From the NCBI GenBank assembly GCA_021805395.1, contig JAJZFJ010000165.1, positions 1-35,316 on the forward strand: 35,316 nucleotides of DNA. Direction: 5' to 3'. A program made the position numbers and the translations under genes. Source of the DNA: a bacterium (GTDB lineage: Bacteria > Armatimonadota > Chthonomonadetes > Chthonomonadales > Chthonomonadaceae). This document shows positions 8,509 through 16,299 of the stretch, one piece after another. How positions within the stretch are numbered: the first letter of the stretch is position 1; every line of letters begins with the position of its first letter. The notes beneath the pieces were generated by a model. The model saw nothing but the letters and a program-made list of their open reading frames with translations, did not search any database and was not told where the DNA came from.

Positions 8509-8667
8509 ATGAACTCCTTAATGTCTAACCTCTGCGATGTAATTACGTGTACTGTATGTTAGATAGCGGATAAAATCAAACTGTTATTTACTTGACTATA
8601 TAGCAAGACCGTATGGAATAATAGCGTACAATTAGTCAATTTGGTATGTTGGAGAAAAATAGATTAA

Positions 8668-9804
8668 ATGAAACGCAAAAAAGTTGTTGTAGCTATGAGC
8701 GGAGGAGTAGATAGTGCAGTTACCGCAGCCATATTAAAAAATGATGGATATGAAGTGATTGGAATCACGCTCCAGATCTGGCAAGAGCATTCAGATCAGG
8801 GCAAACATGGCGGCTGCTGCTCGCTTGGTGCCGTTGAAGATGCCAGAAGAGCTGCCTCAAAGATAGGTATACCACATTATGTCCTGAATTTTAGAGATTA
8901 TTTTGCAAACAAGGTAATTGATAATTTTATATCAGAATATAGAAGAGGACGGACACCTAATCCCTGTGTGGAGTGCAATAGAAGCGTTAAGTTTGAGGAG
9001 CTGTTGCGCCATGCAGAAGAGTTGGGAGCCGATTACCTTGCAACAGGGCATTATGGACGTATAAGATTTAACGAAAGCAGCGGCAGGTATGAGCTACTCA
9101 GAGCTGTAGACAAGAACAAGGACCAGTCGTACGCACTCTACACTCTCACGCAGTATGCACTGTCTAGAACCCTTATGCCATTAGGGCATCTGGAGAACAA
9201 GCATGCTACCAGAAAGATTGCTGCAGATCTGGGTCTGAGTATTGCAAACAAGCCCGATTCTCAGGAAATATGCTTTGTTCCTAAAGATGGTTATGTGAAG
9301 TTTTTGCAGGAAAAAGCACCTGATACACTTAAACCTGGCAAGATAGTTAATCTGGAAGGTGTAGAGATTGGTGAGCATAACGGAATTGCCAACTACACCA
9401 TTGGGCAAAGAAAAAGGATGCCCAGCGGGCATTCGGCTCCTCTGTTTGTGCTTGGCCTGGATGCTGACACCAATACCCTGATTGCTGGAAGAGATGAAGA
9501 TCTCTATGCAGAGGGATTTGAGGCAGATACATGCATTTGGAGTGCAGTTGAAAAGTTAGAGGGTCCGACATCTGCATGGTGCAAAATTAGATACAATGGC
9601 ACTGTTTCAAAAGTAATGCTAAATAATTCCGAGTTTGCAGGTAAGATAGTAGCCAGGTTTGAAACTGCACAGCGGGCAGTAACTCCGGGTCAATCTGCCG
9701 TATTTTATGGTGGTGATGACGAAGAGGCCGGTGAAGTAGTATTAGGGGGTGGCATTATCTCAAAGCGAACGACGATGAATCTGCATGCGAACGCAGCTAA
9801 CTGA
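8668..9804 (+). CDS. mnmA: tRNA-specific 2-thiouridylase MnmA
   Basis: MnmA adds sulfur to U34 of Lys, Glu and Gln tRNAs in the cytoplasm. The 378-residue product has the PP-loop SGGVDS (residues 11-16), the catalytic Cys100 in NPCVECN, and the partner Cys201 in SQEICFVPKDG. IGQRKRMPSGHSAPLFV is the conserved central-domain motif. Length fits the family (360-380). The 160-bp region upstream separates it from the divergent NYN gene. A TTGACT at 8592 could be a -35 element, but no convincing -10 is correctly spaced. The last 20 bases overlap the start of the next gene. Confidence 0.97.
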   Translation: MKRKKVVVAMSGGVDSAVTAAILKNDGYEVIGITLQIWQEHSDQGKHGGCCSLGAVEDARRAASKIGIPHYVLNFRDYFANKVIDNFISEYRRGRTPNPCVECNRSVKFEELLRHAEELGADYLATGHYGRIRFNESSGRYELLRAVDKNKDQSYALYTLTQYALSRTLMPLGHLENKHATRKIAADLGLSIANKPDSQEICFVPKDGYVKFLQEKAPDTLKPGKIVNLEGVEIGEHNGIANYTIGQRKRMPSGHSAPLFVLGLDADTNTLIAGRDEDLYAEGFEADTCIWSAVEKLEGPTSAWCKIRYNGTVSKVMLNNSEFAGKIVARFETAQRAVTPGQSAVFYGGDDEEAGEVVLGGGIISKRTTMNLHANAAN

Positions 9805-10204
9805 GGGCGAAGAGGCGTTGCAGCAGATGGCATACACTGCTGCCAGGAGAGCCTACTGCCCATACTCCAGATTTGCAGTGGGAGCAGCATGCGAAACTGA
9901 CATTGGCTGCTTTGTCGGCTGCAATATAGAATCTGCAAGTTACGGTCTCTGCTGTTGTGCAGAGAGGGTGGCTCTTTTTTCGGCAGTTGCCCAAGGGGCT
10001 GAAAGCATTACCCGTTTAGCTGTGGCATGTACATCGGCCACACAGCATTCACTGAACGAAAAGGTATGCTGCGGAGCATGCAGACAGGTGATGGTGGAGT
10101 TGATGGAGAAGGGTGCAGAGATAATCATCTATGGTGTGGGGGTTTTCACACTGGATGAGTTACTGCCTATCCCGTTTCGTATAGAACTAGACCAGATCGG
10201 ATAG
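9785..10204 (+). CDS. cdd: Cytidine deaminase
   Basis: This enzyme hydrolyses cytidine/deoxycytidine to (deoxy)uridine in pyrimidine salvage. The 139-residue protein fits the small homotetrameric class (B. subtilis Cdd, 136 aa). CNIESASYG at about residues 46-54 binds the nucleoside. C58-A-E60 supplies a zinc ligand and the catalytic glutamate. CGACRQ at 96-101 supplies the other two cysteine ligands; the residue before C96 is Cys instead of the usual Pro. The ATG at 9785 overlaps the end of mnmA by 20 bp in another frame, implying coupled translation. Confidence 0.93.
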   Translation: MRTQLTEGEEALQQMAYTAARRAYCPYSRFAVGAACETDIGCFVGCNIESASYGLCCCAERVALFSAVAQGAESITRLAVACTSATQHSLNEKVCCGACRQVMVELMEKGAEIIIYGVGVFTLDELLPIPFRIELDQIG

Positions 10205-10216
10205 AAAGGAAGCATA

Positions 10217-10669
10217 ATGGGTATTGCTATTGGAATCCTGCTGATTATCCTGCTTCTGATAACGATACTAGCTGTAGGGAGAGTGATTAGTTTGCTCGCG
10301 CAGGCAAAGGAGACTCTCCAGGGTTTTTCAGAGACTAAGGTTCGGTTGGACAGTACAATACAGCATGTTAACGTCACATTGGGAGCAGTGCATACGTTAA
10401 TTGATGAGCAGGTTACTCCTACAGTTGAGAGCGCACGCGTGGTTCTCCAGAATATGCAGGTAACTACTCTTGGTTTAGCAGATGCCACTCAGTCTGTTCG
10501 TGAATTGTCTATCAAAGCAGAAAGTGTAGGGAAGGCAACCAGAATGATTGCTGCAGGGGGGGCAGTGGTCCGCACATTTCTGAATTTGCGCTCTGGTATG
10601 AAACCCTCTCAAAATCAAAAAAGTAGATCTGCCAAAGGCACTTCTATTGTGAAGCGGATTTCCGAATAA
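10217..10669 (+). CDS. DUF948-family membrane-anchored protein
   Basis: A 150-residue protein with one N-terminal transmembrane helix (residues 3-24, IAIGILLIILLLITILAVG) followed by a long helical segment with heptad-like spacing (LLAQAKETLQGFSETKVRLD and onward) and a basic C-terminal tail. This is the architecture of the DUF948 family, which is of unknown function and commonly sits beside YtxH proteins, as here. A good AAAGGA lies 9 bases before the ATG, 12 bp after cdd. Envelope association is inference. Confidence 0.8.
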   Translation: MGIAIGILLIILLLITILAVGRVISLLAQAKETLQGFSETKVRLDSTIQHVNVTLGAVHTLIDEQVTPTVESARVVLQNMQVTTLGLADATQSVRELSIKAESVGKATRMIAAGGAVVRTFLNLRSGMKPSQNQKSRSAKGTSIVKRISE

Positions 10670-10692
10670 TACAAATTCAAGGAGTAGATAAA

Positions 10693-10962
10693 ATGGCTTC
10701 TAATGACAGAAATGTTATGCTTAGTGTTCTGGCTGGTATTGGGATTGGTGTGCTTGTGGGTTCTATTTCCGGGCTGCTTATGGCACCAAAAAGCGGAGAG
10801 GAAACGAGAGATGATCTCTCCAAAACCATCTCTGACTTGACAGACAAAGTGAACGACCTGGGTAAGACTGTTGGACAGAAGGTCACTGCAGCTAGTGAAA
10901 GAATTAGAGCCCAGATGGCACAGAAGCTGGGTGATTCCGCTGATGAAGAGGCAACCAGCTAG
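10693..10962 (+). CDS. YtxH-like protein
   Basis: This 89-residue protein has an N-terminal glycine-rich hydrophobic segment (LSVLAGIGIGVLVGSISGLL, residues 9-28). The YtxH signature LLMAPKSGEETRDDL follows, then an amphipathic helix with repeated T-D-K-V and A-S-E-R patterns. In Bacillus the family is general-stress associated; its biochemical role is unknown. It has its own AAGGAG ribosome-binding site and sits between the DUF948 gene and a permease whose TTG start directly follows its stop codon. Confidence 0.85.
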   Translation: MASNDRNVMLSVLAGIGIGVLVGSISGLLMAPKSGEETRDDLSKTISDLTDKVNDLGKTVGQKVTAASERIRAQMAQKLGDSADEEATS

Positions 10963-12246
10963 TTGAATTCTGAAAGTGCCTCCAACAGCAGCCCCGCTCT
11001 TCCTCAAGTAGAAGTGGTAGGGGATCTTAGCAAAGACATTCGTAATGAGACAAAGACCGTGCCGACACATCCAGAGGTGGTGATGTCGGCACGGGCTGTT
11101 TATCCTCTCGGATGGACTCGTTATGACTTAAAACGAGGGGTTGTTCTTGGGTGTGCACTGCTTATAATCCTCTACTTTTTATACCTTGTGCAGGCTATTC
11201 TTCCACCATTTATTATTGCCTTTTTCCTCGCAGCGCTTCTAGATCCATCATTAAGGCAGAATGAAAAGCATGGCAAACTCCTTAAAACAAGAACACAGGG
11301 AATCCTGGTGTTTTATTTTATGGGGCTTGCTTTTCTGGTTGTGCTGGTTACTGTTGTTGCGCCTCTGGCATTTTCGCAGGTTCAGGAGATTAGCAATAAC
11401 ATGGGGACCTACTATTCAAATATAGTTCATTCTGCAAATTCGGAAATGGCTCTGCATTCTCACATCCTGAAAATGTTGGGAATGAAAGAGACGAATGTGA
11501 ATGCAATTATCTCCGACAGAAGCGGACCGGTACAAAACGCGATCACCCTGTTTTTCACATCTGTTCATGGTGCTGTACAGTGGCTTGTTGGCCACTTTTT
11601 CTGGCTGATTATCATACCAGTGGCAGGTTTCTTTTTCATGAGAGATTACCCTGCAATTCGGGCACACATGATAGCACTTTTTCCAGATCAGCAGCAGGAG
11701 CATGCAGATAGAATAAGCAGAGAGGTTGTGGATGTATTCAGTGCCTATTTAAGAGGCCTTGCAAAAATATGTGCTTTAATGGCTCTATGTGCCTTCATCC
11801 TGTTCACTTTGCTAGATGTGCAGTATGCAATTTTCCTCGGCTTGCTGGCAGGGTTGTTCTATGCAGTGCCATACGTTGGAAACCTCATCACTGCCACAAG
11901 TGCTGCTACAATGGCATACCTGAACCCTCACCATTTTCTCTTCATTGTTCATATACATCAGCACTCATTCGTATATGCATTGGTGGTAGCAGTGTGCTAT
12001 GTGCTTATGGCTAATCTGGTGTTCGATCAGCTCATCTATCCCCGCATCGTAGGTGGGTCGGTTGGTCTGCATCCTGTGGTGGCGATATTTGCACTTGTTG
12101 CTGGTGCCACATTATTTGGAGTGTGGGGGATGCTGCTGGCGACGCCTGTTGCAGCGTCTATTCAGGTGATTCTTGTATACATGTTTCCTCGGTTGACAGA
12201 GGTGGGTGAAGATAAACTGGATGAGCCGTTACCTGATCTCCTATAG
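10963..12246 (+). CDS. AI-2E family transporter (putative permease)
   Basis: A polytopic inner-membrane protein of the AI-2E transporter family (PF01594). The 427-residue product has an unusual 60-residue hydrophilic N-terminus, then paired helices around residues 65-105 (CALLIILYFLYLVQAILPPF, then IIAFFLAALLDP). A central soluble segment follows, and a C-terminal bundle includes LGLLAGLFYAVPYVGNLI and the GGSVGLHPVVAIFALVAGA motif typical of the family. The start is a TTG at 10963, directly abutting the YtxH stop, with an AGAGG inside the upstream gene. Substrates in this family vary (AI-2 export, Na+/H+ antiport), so none is assigned. Confidence 0.9.
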   Translation: MNSESASNSSPALPQVEVVGDLSKDIRNETKTVPTHPEVVMSARAVYPLGWTRYDLKRGVVLGCALLIILYFLYLVQAILPPFIIAFFLAALLDPSLRQNEKHGKLLKTRTQGILVFYFMGLAFLVVLVTVVAPLAFSQVQEISNNMGTYYSNIVHSANSEMALHSHILKMLGMKETNVNAIISDRSGPVQNAITLFFTSVHGAVQWLVGHFFWLIIIPVAGFFFMRDYPAIRAHMIALFPDQQQEHADRISREVVDVFSAYLRGLAKICALMALCAFILFTLLDVQYAIFLGLLAGLFYAVPYVGNLITATSAATMAYLNPHHFLFIVHIHQHSFVYALVVAVCYVLMANLVFDQLIYPRIVGGSVGLHPVVAIFALVAGATLFGVWGMLLATPVAASIQVILVYMFPRLTEVGEDKLDEPLPDLL

Positions 12247-12282
12247 TTAGATTTCAAATCACCACATGAAAAGAAAGATACG

Positions 12283-13317
12283 ATGAAAGCGATTGTAAAA
12301 ACTACTGCAGGGCCTGGAGCTTCTCTCATTGATGTCCCTGAACCTCAAATTACCAGACCAGACCAGATTAAGATAAAGCTGTTGGCCACATCCATCTGTG
12401 GTACCGATTACCATATCTATGCCTGGGATGGATGGTCTGCAGGTAGGGTACGTCCACCACGTGTTCTGGGTCATGAGTTTGCCGGAGAAGTTGTAGAGGT
12501 TGGAGAAGATGTAGACCGTTTCAAGATTGGGGATTATGTGAGTGGTGAGAGCCACCATGTCTGTGGGAGTTGTGCTCAATGTCTTCGCAACGAGTACCAT
12601 GTCTGTGCGAATACCCGTATTCTTGGTGTGGATGTGGATGGCTGTTTTGCACCTTACGTAGTGGTGCCTCAGAGGAGCGCGTGGAAGAATGATCGCAGCG
12701 TTCCACCCAGACTTGCCTGCATTCAGGATCCATTAGGGAATGCAGTTCATGCAACCCTTGCAGGCGAGGTGGTCGGATGCACTGTGGCTGTACTGGGCTG
12801 CGGGCCGATTGGCATCTTTGCCGTCGCTGTAGCTCAGGCGGCAGGAGCCTCACATGTTATCGCAACCGATACCTCAGACTATCGCCTGGATCTGGCAGTT
12901 GCCCTGGGAGCAGATACCGTGTGTAATGTGACGCGGCAGGAACTTGGTCCTGTTGTACTCGACAAAACTGGCGGACAGGGTGTGGATGTCGTTCTGGAGA
13001 TGTCTGGTGCTCCCTCAGCAATCCAGCAGGCAATGCAGATTTGCAGAACGGGTGGTCGTGTATCGCTGATGGGTATTCCCTCGCGGCCTGTTGAGTTGAG
13101 AGTTGCAGAGGACATCATATTCAAGGGCATTACAGTGCAGGGGATTGTTGGACGAAGGCTTTACGAGACATGGCATACAATGAGCGCTCTTCTTGCGAGT
13201 GGAAGACTGAACATAGAGCCTGCAATTACCCATTCTATGCCTCTTGCAGATTTCGACAGAGGCATGTCTCTCATGCGGGACGGGCTTTGTGGCAAGGTTG
13301 TATTCGAGATGGGTTAG
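12283..13317 (+). CDS. tdh: L-threonine 3-dehydrogenase
   Basis: A zinc- and NAD-dependent medium-chain dehydrogenase oxidising L-threonine to 2-amino-3-ketobutyrate. The 344-residue product matches E. coli Tdh along its length. Catalytic zinc ligands are C39 (SICGTDYHIY) and H64-E65 (LGHEF). Structural zinc cysteines are C94, C97, C100 and C108. DPLGNAVHATL and the nucleotide-binding LGCGPIG follow, then EMSGAPSAIQQ and GRRLYETWHTMSALL, the last pair being specific to threonine dehydrogenases rather than sorbitol or alcohol dehydrogenases. No kbl gene is adjacent. The stop lies inside a small palindrome shared with the convergent yvcK stop. Confidence 0.92.
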   Translation: MKAIVKTTAGPGASLIDVPEPQITRPDQIKIKLLATSICGTDYHIYAWDGWSAGRVRPPRVLGHEFAGEVVEVGEDVDRFKIGDYVSGESHHVCGSCAQCLRNEYHVCANTRILGVDVDGCFAPYVVVPQRSAWKNDRSVPPRLACIQDPLGNAVHATLAGEVVGCTVAVLGCGPIGIFAVAVAQAAGASHVIATDTSDYRLDLAVALGADTVCNVTRQELGPVVLDKTGGQGVDVVLEMSGAPSAIQQAMQICRTGGRVSLMGIPSRPVELRVAEDIIFKGITVQGIVGRRLYETWHTMSALLASGRLNIEPAITHSMPLADFDRGMSLMRDGLCGKVVFEMG

Positions 13318-13333
13318 TGTTGTTTCACTAACC
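13312..13333. terminator. Palindrome spanning both convergent stop codons (possible bidirectional terminator)
   Basis: GGTTAGTG (13312-13319) and CACTAACC (13326-13333) form a perfect 8-bp inverted repeat with a 6-base loop. The tdh stop (13315-13317) and the yvcK stop (13328-13330) lie symmetrically in the two arms. There is no clear T-run on either side, so intrinsic termination is uncertain. Confidence 0.4.
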
Positions 13334-14677
13334 TAGCATCTTGATAATTGCACGCGCCAAGAGACCGGCATCGTGTCTTACCACATCGCTTTCATGGATG
13401 AAATCACCGGTGATAGGCTTGTATCCACGGGCTTTCAGTCTGTCGATGTCGGGCTCTACAAGCCTTGCCTGGGTGCGAGAATACTTTTCCAGTAGCTGTG
13501 CATCCGGGATACCCGTATTCACCATCACATAATCAAACAGCTTGGGAACAGTGTGCTCCTCCAGCACCTGTACATGGTCACTGGCGGTGTAGTTATCGGT
13601 CTCTCCGTGCTGGGTCATCACATTGCAGATATACACCTTCCTCACCTTTGTTCGCTGGATCGCCTCACTTATTCCGGGTACAAGTAAATTTGGAAGAATG
13701 CTTGTGAATACGCTGCCTGGTCCCAGTAGAATTATATCCGCCATACGAATCGCTTCCAGTGCATCCTCCACAGCAGTGATAGTCACGCCTGGCTCTATCG
13801 ACTGGAGGTAGATTTTCTTGATTGGCAGCGGAGAATCTGCAATGGCGGTTTCGCCATCTATATAGGAACCGTCCTGCATTTCAGCATGAAGAATAACAGG
13901 AGTAACAGTAGAAGGCAGTACACGTCCACGGATGTTGAGAACTCGGCTTGTTTGCAAAACAGCCTGCTCAAAGTCTCCGCCGCAAACCGCACACATCGCT
14001 GCAATGAGAAGATTTCCAAAGGCATGGTCCCTTAATCCTTCCCCATAACCTTCAGAACCTGGTCTGAAATCTGATGAGTTTGTGCTGCTGTTTCTGAAGC
14101 GGTACTGGAAAAGTTGTGTCATCTGCGGTTCTGCGTCAGCAAGGGCAACAAGACAGCTTCGGATATCACCCGGCGGCAGAATATTCAGCTGTTTTCTTAT
14201 TTTGCCAGATGAGCCGCCATCGTCTGCAACGGTTACTATTGCCGTGATGTTTGATGTGTAGCGCTTCAATCCCCTGAGCAGTGTGGAGAGACCAGTTCCA
14301 CCCCCAATTACAACGATTCGTTTACCCTGTGAAAGGCGCCTTCGATTATAGATAACTTCTACCAGTCCACCCGAACTCATTTCAGGATCAACAGCGCTTG
14401 TAAGTGAACTGATGAGTTTTCCAATACCCAGTAGACAGATGAGTGCTCCAATAATTGTCAGTAAAAGCCCCAAAGTACCAGGATGAATATCGGCGTCTGC
14501 ATGTGAGATTACCCATGTTGCAGCACGTACTGCGAGAGGAGGTTTAACCCTGTGGATCTGATTAATTACACCAACGCCTATAAGAAAAATGAAAACACCA
14601 ATGAAAGCTAAAGCTGCGTACCGTTTAACATACATGCCGGGATAAAACCACTTTAAATTAGAGTTTAACCTGCTCAT
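13328..14677 (-). CDS. yvcK: YvcK/GlmR family (gluconeogenesis/morphogenesis) protein with N-terminal membrane anchor
   Basis: This protein belongs to the CofD/YvcK Rossmann-like family; B. subtilis YvcK binds UDP-GlcNAc and regulates cell-wall precursor flux (GlmR). The 449-residue product has two predicted transmembrane helices (about residues 20-40 and 65-95). The YvcK core follows: IVVIGGGTGLSTLLRGLKRY, VTVADDGGSSGKIR, LPPGDIRSCLVAL, and DIILLGPGSVFTSILPNLL. The two-helix anchor makes it longer than Bacillus YvcK (317). The ATG at 14677 has AGAGGAG at good spacing; an ATG at 14707 lacks one. It is divergent from hisG. Confidence 0.93.
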   Translation of the reverse strand: MSRLNSNLKWFYPGMYVKRYAALAFIGVFIFLIGVGVINQIHRVKPPLAVRAATWVISHADADIHPGTLGLLLTIIGALICLLGIGKLISSLTSAVDPEMSSGGLVEVIYNRRRLSQGKRIVVIGGGTGLSTLLRGLKRYTSNITAIVTVADDGGSSGKIRKQLNILPPGDIRSCLVALADAEPQMTQLFQYRFRNSSTNSSDFRPGSEGYGEGLRDHAFGNLLIAAMCAVCGGDFEQAVLQTSRVLNIRGRVLPSTVTPVILHAEMQDGSYIDGETAIADSPLPIKKIYLQSIEPGVTITAVEDALEAIRMADIILLGPGSVFTSILPNLLVPGISEAIQRTKVRKVYICNVMTQHGETDNYTASDHVQVLEEHTVPKLFDYVMVNTGIPDAQLLEKYSRTQARLVEPDIDRLKARGYKPITGDFIHESDVVRHDAGLLARAIIKMLG

Positions 14678-14722
14678 GCCTACTCCTCTGGTACAAAAAT
14701 TTAACAATCGAATGTTTCCTGT

Positions 14723-14752
14723 CTGAATTATACTGGACTGGCGGGGTATAAT
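14723..14752 (+). promoter_or_regulatory. Putative sigma-70-type promoter for hisG
   Basis: A perfect TATAAT at 14747-14752 is preceded by CTGAAT at 14723-14728, a weak -35 match, with an 18-bp spacer. It lies 39 bp before the hisG start in the divergent yvcK/hisG interval, consistent with driving the hisG-ruvA operon. Confidence 0.45.
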
Positions 14753-14791
14753 GCCCTCACATTTTCAAACATCTATATTGAGAGGAAATCA

Positions 14792-15670
14792 TTGGAGAAG
14801 GTTTTACGCATTGGCATTCCAAAAGGCAGTCTGCAAGAGGCTACTTTTGCGCTATTCAGGAAGGCAGGGTACGAGTTTAGAATGAGCAGCGGACGCTCAT
14901 ATCACCCAAATGTTAACGATCCTGAACTAGAGCCCCTGTTGATCAGACCTCAGGAGATCCCCCGTTATATTGAGCAGGGGATTCTGGATGCAGGGCTTAC
15001 TGGAAAAGACTGGATTGAGGATAATGGATCTGATGTACATGAAGTTGCAGAGCTTGCATACTCCAAAGCAACTCATAATCCCATACGGATCGTTCTTGCT
15101 GCCAAGAACGGTTCTGATATTCATACTGCTGCAGATCTCCAGGGCAAGAGCATAGCAACAGAGTATGTGCGGTTAACCGAGCGTTATCTGGCACAACACC
15201 AGGTTACGGCAAAGGTGGAGTTCTCGTGGGGTGCCTGTGAAGTGAAAGTGCCCGAGCTGGCTGATGCAATTGTGGTAAATACAGAGACGGGCAGCAGTTT
15301 AAGAGCGCATGATCTAAAAATAATTGATACATTACTCACGTCCACAACAAGGCTTGTGGTTAATCAGCTGGCGTGGAATGATGAATGGAAACGTTCCAAG
15401 ATCGAAAATCTTGCCATGCTACTTCAGGGTGCACTGAATGCCGAGCAGTTGGTTGGCCTGAAGATGAATGTGGCCAGGAGAGATCTTGCCAGCGTTACCG
15501 CCATTCTTCCTGCCCTCAAGAATCCAACTATCTCCCCGTTATCTACGGAAGATTGGGTGGCTCTGGAGATTATTGTGGCTGATTACACAGTGCGAGATCT
15601 GCTGCCCAAATTGAAAAGGGCTGGTGCAGAAGGCATTGTTGAGTATCCTTTAAACAAGGTTATTTACTGA
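14792..15670 (+). CDS. hisG: ATP phosphoribosyltransferase (HisG, long form)
   Basis: HisG condenses ATP with PRPP in the first committed step of histidine biosynthesis. The 292-residue product starts LRIGIPKGSLQEATFALFRK. It contains EQGILDAGLTGKDWIEDNG, the family lobe motif, and IVVNTETGSSLRAHDLKIID corresponding to the PRPP-binding loop. The length and the C-terminal segment ending LLPKLKRAGAEGIVEYPLNKVI indicate the long form with a regulatory domain, so no HisZ partner should be needed. The start is a TTG at 14792 with GAGAGG 7 bases upstream. No other his genes are nearby; the gene is 5 bp ahead of ruvA. Confidence 0.96.
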   Translation: MEKVLRIGIPKGSLQEATFALFRKAGYEFRMSSGRSYHPNVNDPELEPLLIRPQEIPRYIEQGILDAGLTGKDWIEDNGSDVHEVAELAYSKATHNPIRIVLAAKNGSDIHTAADLQGKSIATEYVRLTERYLAQHQVTAKVEFSWGACEVKVPELADAIVVNTETGSSLRAHDLKIIDTLLTSTTRLVVNQLAWNDEWKRSKIENLAMLLQGALNAEQLVGLKMNVARRDLASVTAILPALKNPTISPLSTEDWVALEIIVADYTVRDLLPKLKRAGAEGIVEYPLNKVIY

Positions 15671-15675
15671 TATTT

Positions 15676-16299
15676 ATGATTGCAAGACTAACAGGCCAGA
15701 TAGTTCAGATTGAAGGCAGCACCATTATCCTGGACGTTGCAGGGGTGGGCTATCTGGTTACTGTGCCAACTTCCAGCCTGTCACAACTTCAGGAGGGTGA
15801 GGAGCGCGTTACGCTTATTACTCACATGATTGTGCGTGAAGATGATCTCTCCCTCTTTGGATTTGGAACAGGGCTAGAGTTACGTGTGTTCAGGGCATTA
15901 ATAGCCGTGAATGGAGTTGGCCCCCGGCTGGCAGTTGCGATGCTCTCTGCCCTGTCTGTGCAGGAACTGGTGAGGTCTATAGTCGAGTCAGACACTTCTA
16001 CACTTACAAGAACGCCCGGAGTGGGGCAAAAGCTTGCGCAGCGCGTCTGTCTGGAGTTATGCAAGTCAATGTCTGAACTGCATGTTGAACAGCACGCCCT
16101 GCTGCCGGATGTATCCGATGCCAATGCAGCTCAAAGAGGTGCAATGGAAGATGCTATAGAAGCACTTGTAGAGCTTGGTTACAGCAGAACCGACGCCAGG
16201 AGAAGTGCGGTGAGAGCTGCGCAATCCATCCCAAATTCAACAGACAGTGGAGAAATAATGCAGATAGCAATCCGTCTTATTTCTGCAGGTGGAAGATGA
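15676..16299 (+). CDS. ruvA: Holliday junction branch migration protein RuvA
   Basis: RuvA binds Holliday junctions and loads the RuvB motor. The 207-residue product has domain I (MIARLTGQIVQIEGSTIILD, then VAGVGYLVTVP). Domain II carries helix-hairpin-helix motifs (ALIAVNGVGPRLAVAMLS and RTPGVGQKLAQRVCLEL). Domain III at the C-terminus contains EALVELGYSRTDARRSAVRA, the RuvB-contacting region. Length is typical (about 200). No ruvB or ruvC is adjacent. No strong ribosome-binding site sits close to the ATG. The last 4 bases overlap the start of the next gene (ATGA). Confidence 0.96.
   Translation: MIARLTGQIVQIEGSTIILDVAGVGYLVTVPTSSLSQLQEGEERVTLITHMIVREDDLSLFGFGTGLELRVFRALIAVNGVGPRLAVAMLSALSVQELVRSIVESDTSTLTRTPGVGQKLAQRVCLELCKSMSELHVEQHALLPDVSDANAAQRGAMEDAIEALVELGYSRTDARRSAVRAAQSIPNSTDSGEIMQIAIRLISAGGR

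Noticed and set aside
8592-8620. Promoter for mnmA built on TTGACT at 8592
   Set aside because: No -10 hexamer of reasonable quality is found at 16-18 bp; the best AT-rich match is at 19 bp or more.
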